Positions 19,782 to 28,714 of a DNA stretch of 64,000 nt are shown here, one piece after another (position 1 is the first letter of the stretch; every line of letters begins with the position of its first letter). The position numbers were made by a program, and so were the translations under genes. The DNA comes from Flavobacteriaceae bacterium (GTDB taxonomy: Bacteria; Bacteroidota; Bacteroidia; Flavobacteriales; Flavobacteriaceae): contig JAFMLE010000001.1 of NCBI GenBank assembly GCA_017852395.1, positions 84,475-148,474 of the forward strand, written 5' to 3'. The notes under the pieces are model-generated. The model was not told where the DNA came from and searched no databases. It worked only from the letters and a program-made list of their open reading frames with translations.

Positions 19782-19982
19782 TCACCGACCCGACTGTTTT
19801 TCGGCAATTTTTTTGGAAAGAAACAAAAGCAGCAACAACAAAAAAGCACAAGCCGCAGCCATAATCCCAATTACGGCTACCGAACTTTTTCCTTCTAGCG
19901 GGGAGGCCCAATCTACTTGTGTCAAATTAAAAATCAACATGCCTACAGCAACGACCATCAAAGCAATTAATGTTTTTTTCAT
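19782..19982 (-). CDS. Small membrane protein, unknown function
   Basis: 66 aa, two predicted TM segments (MKKTLIALMVVAVGMLIF...IGIMAAACAFLLLLLLFL). Confidence 0.65.
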   Translation of the reverse strand: MKKTLIALMVVAVGMLIFNLTQVDWASPLEGKSSVAVIGIMAAACAFLLLLLLFLSKKIAEKQSGR

Positions 19983-19994
19983 AAGAAATGGCGG

Positions 19995-20564
19995 TTATAT
20001 AAGTTGACCGATATTGGTCGTAAAAAGTTTTACAGCGATCGCCAATAAGACAATTCCAAAAACCTTTCTGATGATGTTGATCCCAGATTTTCCAAGTACT
20101 TTTTGAATGCCCTTGGACGATTTTAAAATAGCATACACGATAACAACATTGATCACAATGGCGACAATGATATTGACAACATCATACTCGGCACGCAACG
20201 ACAACAATGAAGTCATCGTACCTGCACCTGCGATCATCGGAAAAGCCAATGGTACTATCGAGGCGGTCTCTGGCACATCGTCTCGATATAGCGAGACACC
20301 CAAGATCATTTCTAAAGCCATAAATAATAAAACAAAAGACCCTGCTACAGCAAAAGAATTGATGTCAATACCAATCAGGTTGAGAATTTCTTCTCCAATA
20401 AATAGAAAAGCGATCATGATACAAGCAGAAACAATTGAGGCTTTGCCAGACTGGATATGTCCAACTTTTTCACGAAGGGTAATGACCAATGGGATATTGC
20501 CAATGATATCAATGACAGCAAAAAGCACCATCCCAGCGCTTAAAATTTCTCGTGGATCAAACAT
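19995..20564 (-). CDS. MarC family membrane protein
   Basis: 189 aa; MarC-like (LFAVIDIIGNIPLVITLR, PLAFPMIAGAGTMTSLLSLRA). Confidence 0.9.
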   Translation of the reverse strand: MFDPREILSAGMVLFAVIDIIGNIPLVITLREKVGHIQSGKASIVSACIMIAFLFIGEEILNLIGIDINSFAVAGSFVLLFMALEMILGVSLYRDDVPETASIVPLAFPMIAGAGTMTSLLSLRAEYDVVNIIVAIVINVVIVYAILKSSKGIQKVLGKSGINIIRKVFGIVLLAIAVKLFTTNIGQLI

Positions 20565-20645
20565 GATAATTTTTTTTTCAAAGGTAATTACTTATGGGAA
20601 AGTGCGGTCTTTATTGTTTACTTTTAACCTAAAGTTTTTAATTCA

Positions 20646-21215
20646 ATGTTTCAGATAAAGGACACCTTAGTTTCTGAGGCGCTTCTCGAAGAAGCCTTTC
20701 ATTGTGATTTGCAAAAATGCAAAGGCGCCTGTTGCGTAGAAGGAGAGGCAGGAGCTCCGTTAGAAAAGGAAGAAGCCGAGCTGTTAGAAAAACACCTGGA
20801 CGAAATTTTGCCTTTTTTGGAAGAAAAAGGCAAAGCCGCCATTGCACAACAAGGCACGGCAATCCAAACCCCTTTAGACGAACTAGAAACACCATTGGTC
20901 GATGGCAAAGAATGTGTCTACACGACCTTTGATGCCTCAGGTCAGGCCCATTGTGGTATTGAACAGGCCCATCGTGCAGGAGCAACAACCGTTCAAAAAC
21001 CCATCTCTTGTCATCTCTATCCAGTACGTGTCCAAAAGTATTCTGAATTTACAGCAGTCAACTACCATCAATGGGCGATTTGTAGTCCTGCTTGTGCTTT
21101 GGGAAAGGCCCTTAAAACACCCGTTTATCAATTTTCTAAAAATGCATTAATTCGAAAATTCGGAGAGGTGTGGTTTGAAGAATTGGACCTTATTGCTAAA
21201 AATTATAGGAAGTAG
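20646..21215 (+). CDS. DUF3109 family protein
   Basis: 189 aa; conserved cysteines (CDLQKCKGACCVEGEAGAPL, PISCHLYPVRV). Confidence 0.9.
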   Translation: MFQIKDTLVSEALLEEAFHCDLQKCKGACCVEGEAGAPLEKEEAELLEKHLDEILPFLEEKGKAAIAQQGTAIQTPLDELETPLVDGKECVYTTFDASGQAHCGIEQAHRAGATTVQKPISCHLYPVRVQKYSEFTAVNYHQWAICSPACALGKALKTPVYQFSKNALIRKFGEVWFEELDLIAKNYRK

Positions 21216-21345
21216 CGTTTTCAGTATTTATAGGGCTTAACAAAGATTTTTAAGCCTAAAAATCTGATTTACAACTCTTTGCAATTTCATTAAAAATGAG
21301 GCCTCGGTTGATTTTTAGGGTTTTTTGTTAAAAAGTATCCTCGTT

Positions 21346-21354
21346 TGTGGATAA
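21346..21354 (-). promoter_or_regulatory. Perfect DnaA box (TTATCCACA on - strand) upstream of nrdBA
   Basis: TGTGGATAA at 21346-21354, about 80 bp before nrdB ATG. Confidence 0.55.
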
Positions 21355-21362
21355 GTATCACT

Positions 21363-21386
21363 TTCAATTTTGAGTTCAATTTTGAA
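21363..21386 (+). repeat. Tandem 12-bp-period repeat (TTCAATTTTGAg TTCAATTTTGAa)
   Basis: 11-bp exact direct repeat; second unit is itself palindromic TTCAA-TT-TTGAA. Confidence 0.7.
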
Positions 21387-21435
21387 TCTTTGTTAATCAA
21401 ATCAGATAATACTAATTCTTAACGAAAATTAAAAA

Positions 21436-22413
21436 ATGGCAGCTGTAGAACCGATCCTCCAAGAAAATGAAGACAGATTCGTAATTTTCCCAATACAACA
21501 CCACGATATTTGGGAATGGTACAAGAAAATGGAGGCGTGTTTTTGGACCGCAGAAGAGATCGATTTGCACCAAGATCTTGACGATTGGAACAACAAACTC
21601 AACGACGACGAGCGCTATTTTATCAAGCACATACTCGCATTTTTCGCTGCCTCTGATGGGATCGTCAACGAAAATTTAGCCGAAAACTTTGTCAACGAAG
21701 TACAGTACTCCGAAGCCAAGTTTTTCTATGGTTTCCAAATCATGATGGAAAACATCCACTCAGAGACCTACTCCTTGCTGATTGACACCTATGTCAAAAA
21801 CGACGCCGAAAAAACCAAACTTTTTAAGGCCATCGAAATATTTCCAGCGATCAAGAAAAAAGCACAGTGGGCATTGCGTTGGATCGATTCCGATTCGTTT
21901 GCAGAACGACTCATTGCCTTTGCAGCAGTCGAAGGCATTTTCTTTTCGGGTGCCTTTTGTTCCATCTTCTGGCTTAAAAAACGCGGATTGATGCCCGGAC
22001 TGACTTTCTCTAACGAGTTGATTTCCAGAGACGAAGGCATGCATTGTGACTTTGCCGTACATCTACACAACCAACACTTGGTCAATAAAGTACCCAAAGA
22101 ACGTATTTTAGAAATTATTTTGGATGCCCTAAAAATTGAGCGTGAATTTATCACCGAGTCCCTACCCGTGAGTCTCATCGGTATGAATGCTAAATTGATG
22201 ACGCAATACCTCGAATTTGTAACCGATCGCCTCTTGGTAGAACTCGGTATCGAGAAACAGTTTAACGTGACCAATCCATTTGATTTTATGGACATGATTT
22301 CACTACAAGGAAAAACGAATTTCTTCGAAAAACGAGTTTCTGAGTACCAGAAAGCAGGGGTCATGAACAAACAAGAACCCGAAACCAAAATCAGCTTTGA
22401 CGCCGATTTCTAG
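21436..22413 (+). CDS. nrdB: Class Ia ribonucleotide reductase, beta subunit
   Basis: 325 aa; [23 protein letters not shown] metal-ligand motifs. Confidence 0.97.
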   Translation: MAAVEPILQENEDRFVIFPIQHHDIWEWYKKMEACFWTAEEIDLHQDLDDWNNKLNDDERYFIKHILAFFAASDGIVNENLAENFVNEVQYSEAKFFYGFQIMMENIHSETYSLLIDTYVKNDAEKTKLFKAIEIFPAIKKKAQWALRWIDSDSFAERLIAFAAVEGIFFSGAFCSIFWLKKRGLMPGLTFSNELISRDEGMHCDFAVHLHNQHLVNKVPKERILEIILDALKIEREFITESLPVSLIGMNAKLMTQYLEFVTDRLLVELGIEKQFNVTNPFDFMDMISLQGKTNFFEKRVSEYQKAGVMNKQEPETKISFDADF

Positions 22414-22485
22414 TAGATTGCCCTAGATCTTCATAAACCAAATTTCGAAGCCTCGGCTTCACCGAACCGATTAATAGTTAAGCGT

Positions 22486-24915
22486 ATGTACGTAGTCAAA
22501 AGAGATGGCCACAAGGAGCCTGTGATGTTTGATAAGATCACAGCCCGAATCAGAAAATTATGTTATGGATTAAACCCCCTAGTCGACCCTACAAGGGTTG
22601 CCATGCGAGTAATTGAAGGGTTGTATGACGGTGTAACAACTTCAGAACTCGACAATCTTGCGGCCGAAATTGCCGCAACCATGACGACTACACACCCTGA
22701 TTATGCACAATTGGCCGCTCGAATATCGGTATCCAACCTACACAAAAACACCAAAAAGTCTTTTTCAGAGACCATGAAAGATCTGTACGAATATGTCAAT
22801 CCTCGTACCGGCAAAAAAGCACCGCTACTTTCTGATGAGGTGTATAAAATCATTTCAAAAAATGCTGAAAAACTCGATTCGAGCATCATCTACAATCGGG
22901 ATTTTGGGTATGATTACTTTGGCTTCAAAACTTTAGAAAGATCCTATTTACTTAAGCTAAATGGCAAAATTGTAGAACGCCCACAACACATGCTCATGCG
23001 TGTCTCGATTGGGATTCACCTCGATGATCTCGAAGCCGCCTTAGAAACCTACGAATTGATGTCTAAGCGCTTTTTTACCCACGCCACCCCAACGTTGTTT
23101 AACTCCGGTACTCCCAAGCCACAAATGTCTTCCTGTTTCTTATTGACCATGAAAGACGACAGCATCGACGGCATCTATGACACCCTCAAACAAACCGCAA
23201 AAATATCCCAATCGGCAGGGGGCATTGGGCTTTCTATTCACAACATCCGTGCGACAGGATCCTACATAGCAGGCACCAACGGTACCTCTAACGGAATCGT
23301 ACCTATGCTTCGTGTTTTCAACGATACAGCACGATACGTCGATCAAGGTGGTGGTAAACGAAAAGGCTCCTTTGCGATCTATGTAGAACCCTGGCATGCC
23401 GACATTTTTGATTTTCTCGAATTAAAGAAGAATCATGGAAAAGAAGAGATGCGTGCACGTGATCTTTTCTATGCCATGTGGATTCCCGATCTGTTTATGA
23501 AACGGGTCGAAGAAAATGGCGACTGGACGCTTATGTGTCCCAACGAATGCCCCGGACTGTTTGATTCTCATGGAGAAGAATTTGAGAAAAAATACCTTGG
23601 ATACGAAAAAGCCAAAAAAGGGCGAAAAACGATCAAAGCCCGTGAACTTTGGGAAAAAATATTAGAATCTCAGATTGAAACGGGAACCCCATACATGCTC
23701 TACAAAGACGCAGCAAACCGCAAGTCCAATCAAAAAAATTTGGGAACCATACGATCCTCAAACTTATGCACCGAAATTTTAGAATACACTTCAGAAGATG
23801 AAGTAGCGGTATGTAACTTGGCGTCAATTGCACTTCCTATGTTTGTTGTTGATGGTGAGTTTGATCACAAAAAACTTTTTAAAGTCACCAAACAAGTAAC
23901 CAAAAACCTCAACCGAGTCATTGATCGAAACTATTATCCGGTCAAAGAAGCAGAAAACTCCAACTTTAGACACCGTCCAGTAGGTCTTGGTGTTCAAGGA
24001 CTTGCCGATACGTTTATAAAACTTCGTATGCCCTTCACCAGCGAGGATGCCAAAAAACTCAACCAAGAGATTTTTGAAACCATATACTTTGCAGCGGTGA
24101 CCGCCTCTGAAGAAGAAGCCAAAAAAGACGGGCCCTATCAATCTTTTGAGGGATCACCCATGTCCCAAGGCGAATTCCAATTTAATATGTGGGGAATCAA
24201 AGACGAAGAACTCAGCGGTCGCTGGGATTGGGGAGCCCTCCGTAAAAAAGTCATGAAAAACGGTGTTCGTAACTCCCTATTGGTTGCTCCGATGCCAACG
24301 GCATCCACCTCGCAGATTTTAGGAAACAACGAATGCTTCGAACCCTATACTTCAAACATCTATACCCGTCGAGTATTGTCGGGCGAATTTATCGTGGTTA
24401 ACAAACACCTGCTCGAGGATTTGGTCGAACTCGGCCTTTGGAATGAGGACATGAAACAAGAATTGATGCGTGCCAATGGATCTATTCAGCACATTGACAT
24501 AATTCCTGAAGACATCAAAGAACTCTACCGTACCGTATGGGAAATGAGCATGAAAGACATTATTGATATGTCGCGTCATCGTGGTTACTTCATCGATCAA
24601 TCACAATCACTCAATCTCTTTATGGAAGGCGCAACGATGTCAAAACTTACTTCGATGCACTTCTATGCCTGGAAATCGGGACTCAAAACAGGAATGTATT
24701 ATCTGAGAACCAAATCGGCAGTTGATGCGATCAAATTTACCGTAGACAACACCGCCAAAAAAGTAGCTACGGTGGCTACGGCAGAAGCGACCAAGGCTGT
24801 GGCAGCGCCCGGACAGCAAATTGAGGTAGCACCACTAAGTCCCGAAGAGCTTAAAGAGATGATTTCAAAATCACAAGCCAGTCCAGACGATGACTGTCTG
24901 ATGTGTGGTTCTTAG
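22486..24915 (+). CDS. nrdA: Class Ia ribonucleotide reductase, alpha subunit with N-terminal ATP-cone
   Basis: 809 aa; ATP-cone N-terminus, [29 protein letters not shown]-terminal CLMCGS. Confidence 0.98.
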   Translation: MYVVKRDGHKEPVMFDKITARIRKLCYGLNPLVDPTRVAMRVIEGLYDGVTTSELDNLAAEIAATMTTTHPDYAQLAARISVSNLHKNTKKSFSETMKDLYEYVNPRTGKKAPLLSDEVYKIISKNAEKLDSSIIYNRDFGYDYFGFKTLERSYLLKLNGKIVERPQHMLMRVSIGIHLDDLEAALETYELMSKRFFTHATPTLFNSGTPKPQMSSCFLLTMKDDSIDGIYDTLKQTAKISQSAGGIGLSIHNIRATGSYIAGTNGTSNGIVPMLRVFNDTARYVDQGGGKRKGSFAIYVEPWHADIFDFLELKKNHGKEEMRARDLFYAMWIPDLFMKRVEENGDWTLMCPNECPGLFDSHGEEFEKKYLGYEKAKKGRKTIKARELWEKILESQIETGTPYMLYKDAANRKSNQKNLGTIRSSNLCTEILEYTSEDEVAVCNLASIALPMFVVDGEFDHKKLFKVTKQVTKNLNRVIDRNYYPVKEAENSNFRHRPVGLGVQGLADTFIKLRMPFTSEDAKKLNQEIFETIYFAAVTASEEEAKKDGPYQSFEGSPMSQGEFQFNMWGIKDEELSGRWDWGALRKKVMKNGVRNSLLVAPMPTASTSQILGNNECFEPYTSNIYTRRVLSGEFIVVNKHLLEDLVELGLWNEDMKQELMRANGSIQHIDIIPEDIKELYRTVWEMSMKDIIDMSRHRGYFIDQSQSLNLFMEGATMSKLTSMHFYAWKSGLKTGMYYLRTKSAVDAIKFTVDNTAKKVATVATAEATKAVAAPGQQIEVAPLSPEELKEMISKSQASPDDDCLMCGS

Positions 24916-24936
24916 TAAACAGCAGGATACTATAAT

Positions 24937-24968
24937 GAAAAAAAATCTCCCAATAGGGAGATTTTTTT
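24937..24968 (+). terminator. Rho-independent terminator after nrdA
   Basis: ATCTCCC-AATA-GGGAGAT followed by TTTTTT. Confidence 0.85.
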
Positions 24969-25025
24969 GTTTTAAGAGTTCTTAATCAAAGCGTATTCAG
25001 TAGGTCTTTTTTAGACCACTTGCGA

Positions 25026-27266
25026 CTAAAATTTTGCCGAGACATAATATTCTTTACTAAGATTACCCACAGATTTCACAAGATCTTTAGTTTCTAGTAG
25101 TAAGTTAAAATAAAGCGTTGTGTTTCTCGGTGAAGATTCATCCTTTCGTGTTCTTGAGATTTGTTCGTCGATTTTAGAAGAAATCAACTCGAGGCCCTCT
25201 TTACGTTCTTGAATGATTTTTTTCAATTTTTTAAAGTCTTTTTCCGAGAACACCTCTTCTATATTTGCCAGCAATTTGGTGATAAAGGCCTGAATTTCTT
25301 GGAGGTCTTTTACTTGAATATATTTTAGTGGCTTGTGGTTGTTGTCCACATGTTTGTAGCTCTTTCTTGCAATGTATTGTAAAGATTGTGCTACGTCTGT
25401 CAAATAGGCAAGTACGGTGATGTAAAAACTACTACCTCGGTAACTTTTTTCGTCTAGGTTTTTGATGAAATAGAAGAGGTGATTTCTGAGTTCATCAATT
25501 TCTGATTCAAGTTTTGTAATTTTCTTTTTACTTTTTTTAAGTTTTGGAGCGTCTTGTTTGGCAAGGCCATCGATGATATTTTCATAGATTTTAGAAGCTC
25601 TTTTCATTACATCTGCAATATTATCAGAAGATTCATTGATGATTTCCTGTACGGTTTTACTTTCGGATTTTTTCAATCCTACAGGGAGTTGCTTTTCATC
25701 CAACTTCTTTTTGTATGCCAGATAGTTTCGGACTAATAAAGCGGCAGCAACCAATAAAAGAACAGCAACGGCCGCCCCCTTACCGATATACATCAAATAG
25801 GTAATGACCCCGGCAAAAATAAACGCTGAAATTGCGGTAAAAAACCATCCTCCGATGACATTGACCACCCCAGCAACACGATAGACTGCAGATTCTCTAC
25901 CCCATGCTTTGTCAGCAAGTGAGGTACCCATAGCAACCATAAAGGTCACATAGGTGGTAGAGAGCGGCAACTTCATTGAAGTCGCAATCGAAATCAAAAT
26001 CCCAGCAACGGTCAAGTTGATCGAAGCCCGAATCAAGTCAAAGGCAGGAAGATCTTTGGCTTTTGTGGCCGAAATCGAAAGGATTGGTTGCTTAAAGCTT
26101 GATTCAATTTTGTTATGGATGGCAACAGGCAGAAACGCACTCATCAGATCAGAAAGTTTGATACTTCCTTTGACCAACAGTCGTGACAACATATTGGGTT
26201 CAAATTTTTCACTTCCTTCGCCTTGTCTAGAGAGGCCTATTTCGGTTTCAGTAACGTTTTTGGCTTTTTTAGAAAACCACAAAGTCAAAACCATTATTCC
26301 TCCTGCAATGACCAATAACAAGGGTTCTGCAGGCACTTTTTTGGCCAAAACTTCCATAGAAAATTCGGCAGCAGGAATCCCTGATGCAGCCCATGCTTCA
26401 TAAGAATGGTATGCAGCCATAGGAACTCCAATAAAGTTTACTAAGTCGTTTCCTGAAAAGGCCAAGGCCAACCCAAAGGTACCTACAGCGATTACGAGGG
26501 TCAAAACATTTTGCTTTAAAACCTTATCGATAATTAGGGAGATCAACGTCCAAAATGCAAACATTATCAGGATCACAAGTAATCCTTGTTTGTCTAAAAC
26601 GTTCTTGATATCATCATAAAATGGGGTGCCTTTCAACCCCTTAAAGAAGATAAAATATCCAATCCCTGTCAAACAAACTCCAGCGAAGATCGCGCCAAAG
26701 TGTTTGATTTTATTTTCGTATTGAAAAGAAAAAATCAATCGCGAGAGCCACTGAACTAAAGCACCAATGGTGAATGAGATGACTACGGATAATAGAATAC
26801 CAGAAATAATCTGAATGGCTTTTTCTGTATTGATATAAGTTGTTAAGTCCGCAAGGGTTTGCGAGTCATCCATGCCAATTTTGATAAGCGACATCGCAAC
26901 TGCAGCGCCCAATAAATTGAATACTATGGATACGGTTGTTGAGGTGGGCATTCCTAAGGTGTTGAAAAAATCCAACAGCAGAATATCTCCAATCATCACC
27001 GCCATAAAGATGAATATGATCTCATCAAAATAGAAGGCTCCTGGCATGAAAATTCCTTTTCGTGCAACCTCCATCATACCACTCGAAAAAACAGCCCCTA
27101 TAAAAACTCCTAAGCTGGCAATTATCAAAATCTTTTTAAAAGAAATGGCCTTGGAGCCTATTGCAGAGTTTAGGAAGTTAACAGCATCATTACTCACCCC
27201 TACGATAAGGTCAATTACGGCGAGCACGGCTAGTGCGATTACCATTAATAAATATATGTTGTCCAT
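25026..27266 (-). CDS. Inorganic phosphate transporter (PiT family) with C-terminal PhoU-like helical extension
   Basis: 746 aa; GVSNDAVNFLNSAIGSKA and GNDLVNFIGVPMAA PiT signatures; ~200-residue charged helical C-terminus. Confidence 0.92.
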   Translation of the reverse strand: MDNIYLLMVIALAVLAVIDLIVGVSNDAVNFLNSAIGSKAISFKKILIIASLGVFIGAVFSSGMMEVARKGIFMPGAFYFDEIIFIFMAVMIGDILLLDFFNTLGMPTSTTVSIVFNLLGAAVAMSLIKIGMDDSQTLADLTTYINTEKAIQIISGILLSVVISFTIGALVQWLSRLIFSFQYENKIKHFGAIFAGVCLTGIGYFIFFKGLKGTPFYDDIKNVLDKQGLLVILIMFAFWTLISLIIDKVLKQNVLTLVIAVGTFGLALAFSGNDLVNFIGVPMAAYHSYEAWAASGIPAAEFSMEVLAKKVPAEPLLLVIAGGIMVLTLWFSKKAKNVTETEIGLSRQGEGSEKFEPNMLSRLLVKGSIKLSDLMSAFLPVAIHNKIESSFKQPILSISATKAKDLPAFDLIRASINLTVAGILISIATSMKLPLSTTYVTFMVAMGTSLADKAWGRESAVYRVAGVVNVIGGWFFTAISAFIFAGVITYLMYIGKGAAVAVLLLVAAALLVRNYLAYKKKLDEKQLPVGLKKSESKTVQEIINESSDNIADVMKRASKIYENIIDGLAKQDAPKLKKSKKKITKLESEIDELRNHLFYFIKNLDEKSYRGSSFYITVLAYLTDVAQSLQYIARKSYKHVDNNHKPLKYIQVKDLQEIQAFITKLLANIEEVFSEKDFKKLKKIIQERKEGLELISSKIDEQISRTRKDESSPRNTTLYFNLLLETKDLVKSVGNLSKEYYVSAKF

Positions 27267-27331
27267 ACTTTTTGTCTAATTATTGTTTTTTTATCCTTTT
27301 TATTCCCTTTAAGTGTTCAAAAATTATAGCA

Positions 27332-28573
27332 TTAAAAATGCAGTTCAAGTCCGGATCTAAATTGTACATTGTCGGTTGTGCCTCCAACCAAGGTTTTGAC
27401 CACATCGGCTTGAACTTTTAGTTTATGGCCCAAAATATACTTAGAAATCCCCAATGTATATTGCTTTAGATCTTCTTGTTTTGTGATGGCTGCATAGTCT
27501 ACATTAGTATAACGACCTACCAGTTCTACATTGTTTTTAAAGAGGTAACCGATTTGTGCATTAAAAGCCGTTCCGTCTAACACAATATCCCCTGATTCTG
27601 AACCGTCCGGATTGACAGCAACTGCTTGGTCAGAGGCCCGTTTTGCATATTCGATCATGGAAGAGATACCATTGTATTTAAACATCAAATCTACAAAGGT
27701 GGTCGCGATATCCGTTTGGTACAACAATCCATTATCCAATACCATATATGATCCCATTCCGGAGCGTGTTTTTACGGCATCATTGTTGAGATTGTAGGTG
27801 TAGGACAACATGACTTTTGGCGTTGCCTCACGTACTAAATCTGCATTGGAGTAATCTCCTTTTTTTTCAAATGTGCCAAAGGGGAGGACCTCAAACCGAG
27901 CGGTGTATTGCAGGCCTCCTTGGTTTCCAACAGTTACATTTCGTCCTTCGCCTTGAGAAAGGGCAAATTTTTCTCGAGTTACAAATTTGTCCGTCCATTT
28001 GGAGGTGTGCCGTAATTGGATTCCCAAATCGCGATCGATGTTAAATCTAGAATTCAAAAGTGAGCGGTCAATGAGTTGCAGGTTGGCAGAAGAAACTACA
28101 CGCTCCACGTTGCCAGGAAGTTTGGTTTGACCCGCCCAAAATTCCCAATTTTCTGCGAAAGACCACATAATGACAGCATCTAAAATTTGGTTGGGGGCAT
28201 TTTTTGTAAATGCATTGACGCCCGACAAATCATTGTTTGACAACCCCAGTTCGATTTTGTATCGCAATTTTGGAGAATACGCATATCCGTCAAATTTGAG
28301 ACGTGCTCTTCGAACCAAAAATCCATACTGTGCATCGTCGTATCCAGAATCATTCGCATCCCAAGAAGCGTATTGACGCAGTTGAAAGCGGGGTGCAAAT
28401 TTTACACTAAAAGATTGATCACTTGCCGTGTAGTTTAATAGACCTTTACCAAAAGAGATTTCATCGACTCCTTGTTGCGCTTTGACACCAAATGTGAATG
28501 CAAACATGACCAATGAAAATAAGAAACTGTTTTTCATTATTTTTGAACTTAATTTTATCGCTACAAAAATCAA
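27332..28573 (-). CDS. Phosphate-selective porin O/P family outer-membrane protein
   Basis: 413 aa; likely start at ATG 28537 (MKNSFLFSLVMFAFTFGVKAQ signal peptide); porin O/P-type sequence ending LELHF. Confidence 0.85.
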   Translation of the reverse strand: MIFVAIKLSSKIMKNSFLFSLVMFAFTFGVKAQQGVDEISFGKGLLNYTASDQSFSVKFAPRFQLRQYASWDANDSGYDDAQYGFLVRRARLKFDGYAYSPKLRYKIELGLSNNDLSGVNAFTKNAPNQILDAVIMWSFAENWEFWAGQTKLPGNVERVVSSANLQLIDRSLLNSRFNIDRDLGIQLRHTSKWTDKFVTREKFALSQGEGRNVTVGNQGGLQYTARFEVLPFGTFEKKGDYSNADLVREATPKVMLSYTYNLNNDAVKTRSGMGSYMVLDNGLLYQTDIATTFVDLMFKYNGISSMIEYAKRASDQAVAVNPDGSESGDIVLDGTAFNAQIGYLFKNNVELVGRYTNVDYAAITKQEDLKQYTLGISKYILGHKLKVQADVVKTLVGGTTDNVQFRSGLELHF

Positions 28574-28580
28574 AAAAACA

Positions 28581-28610
28581 ATATTAACTTAAGGTTAAGC
28601 TTAGGTTATT
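28581..28610 (-). promoter_or_regulatory. Pho-box-like direct-repeat array upstream of porin/pit
   Basis: On - strand: AATAACCT-AAG-CTTAACCT-TAA-GTTAATAT, three 8-bp repeats with 3-bp spacers (11-bp period). Confidence 0.55.
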
Positions 28611-28714
28611 AATAGATGAAAAATCTCTCGAATTAGAACGATTTTTTTGACATGATAAAAAATCACAATGGACGTCTTTTGATTTATAAACAGCGCGTTT
28701 AAAAACGGATTAAT

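Noticed and set aside
20107-20658. 183-aa ORF antisense to marC
   Set aside because: Shadow frame of a hydrophobic protein; marC on the opposite strand is convincing.
21789-22388. 199-aa ORF antisense to nrdB
   Set aside because: Entirely within nrdB; no start-site or domain support.
25954-26403. 149-aa ORF antisense to the Pit transporter
   Set aside because: Mirror of a TM-rich coding region; no independent evidence.
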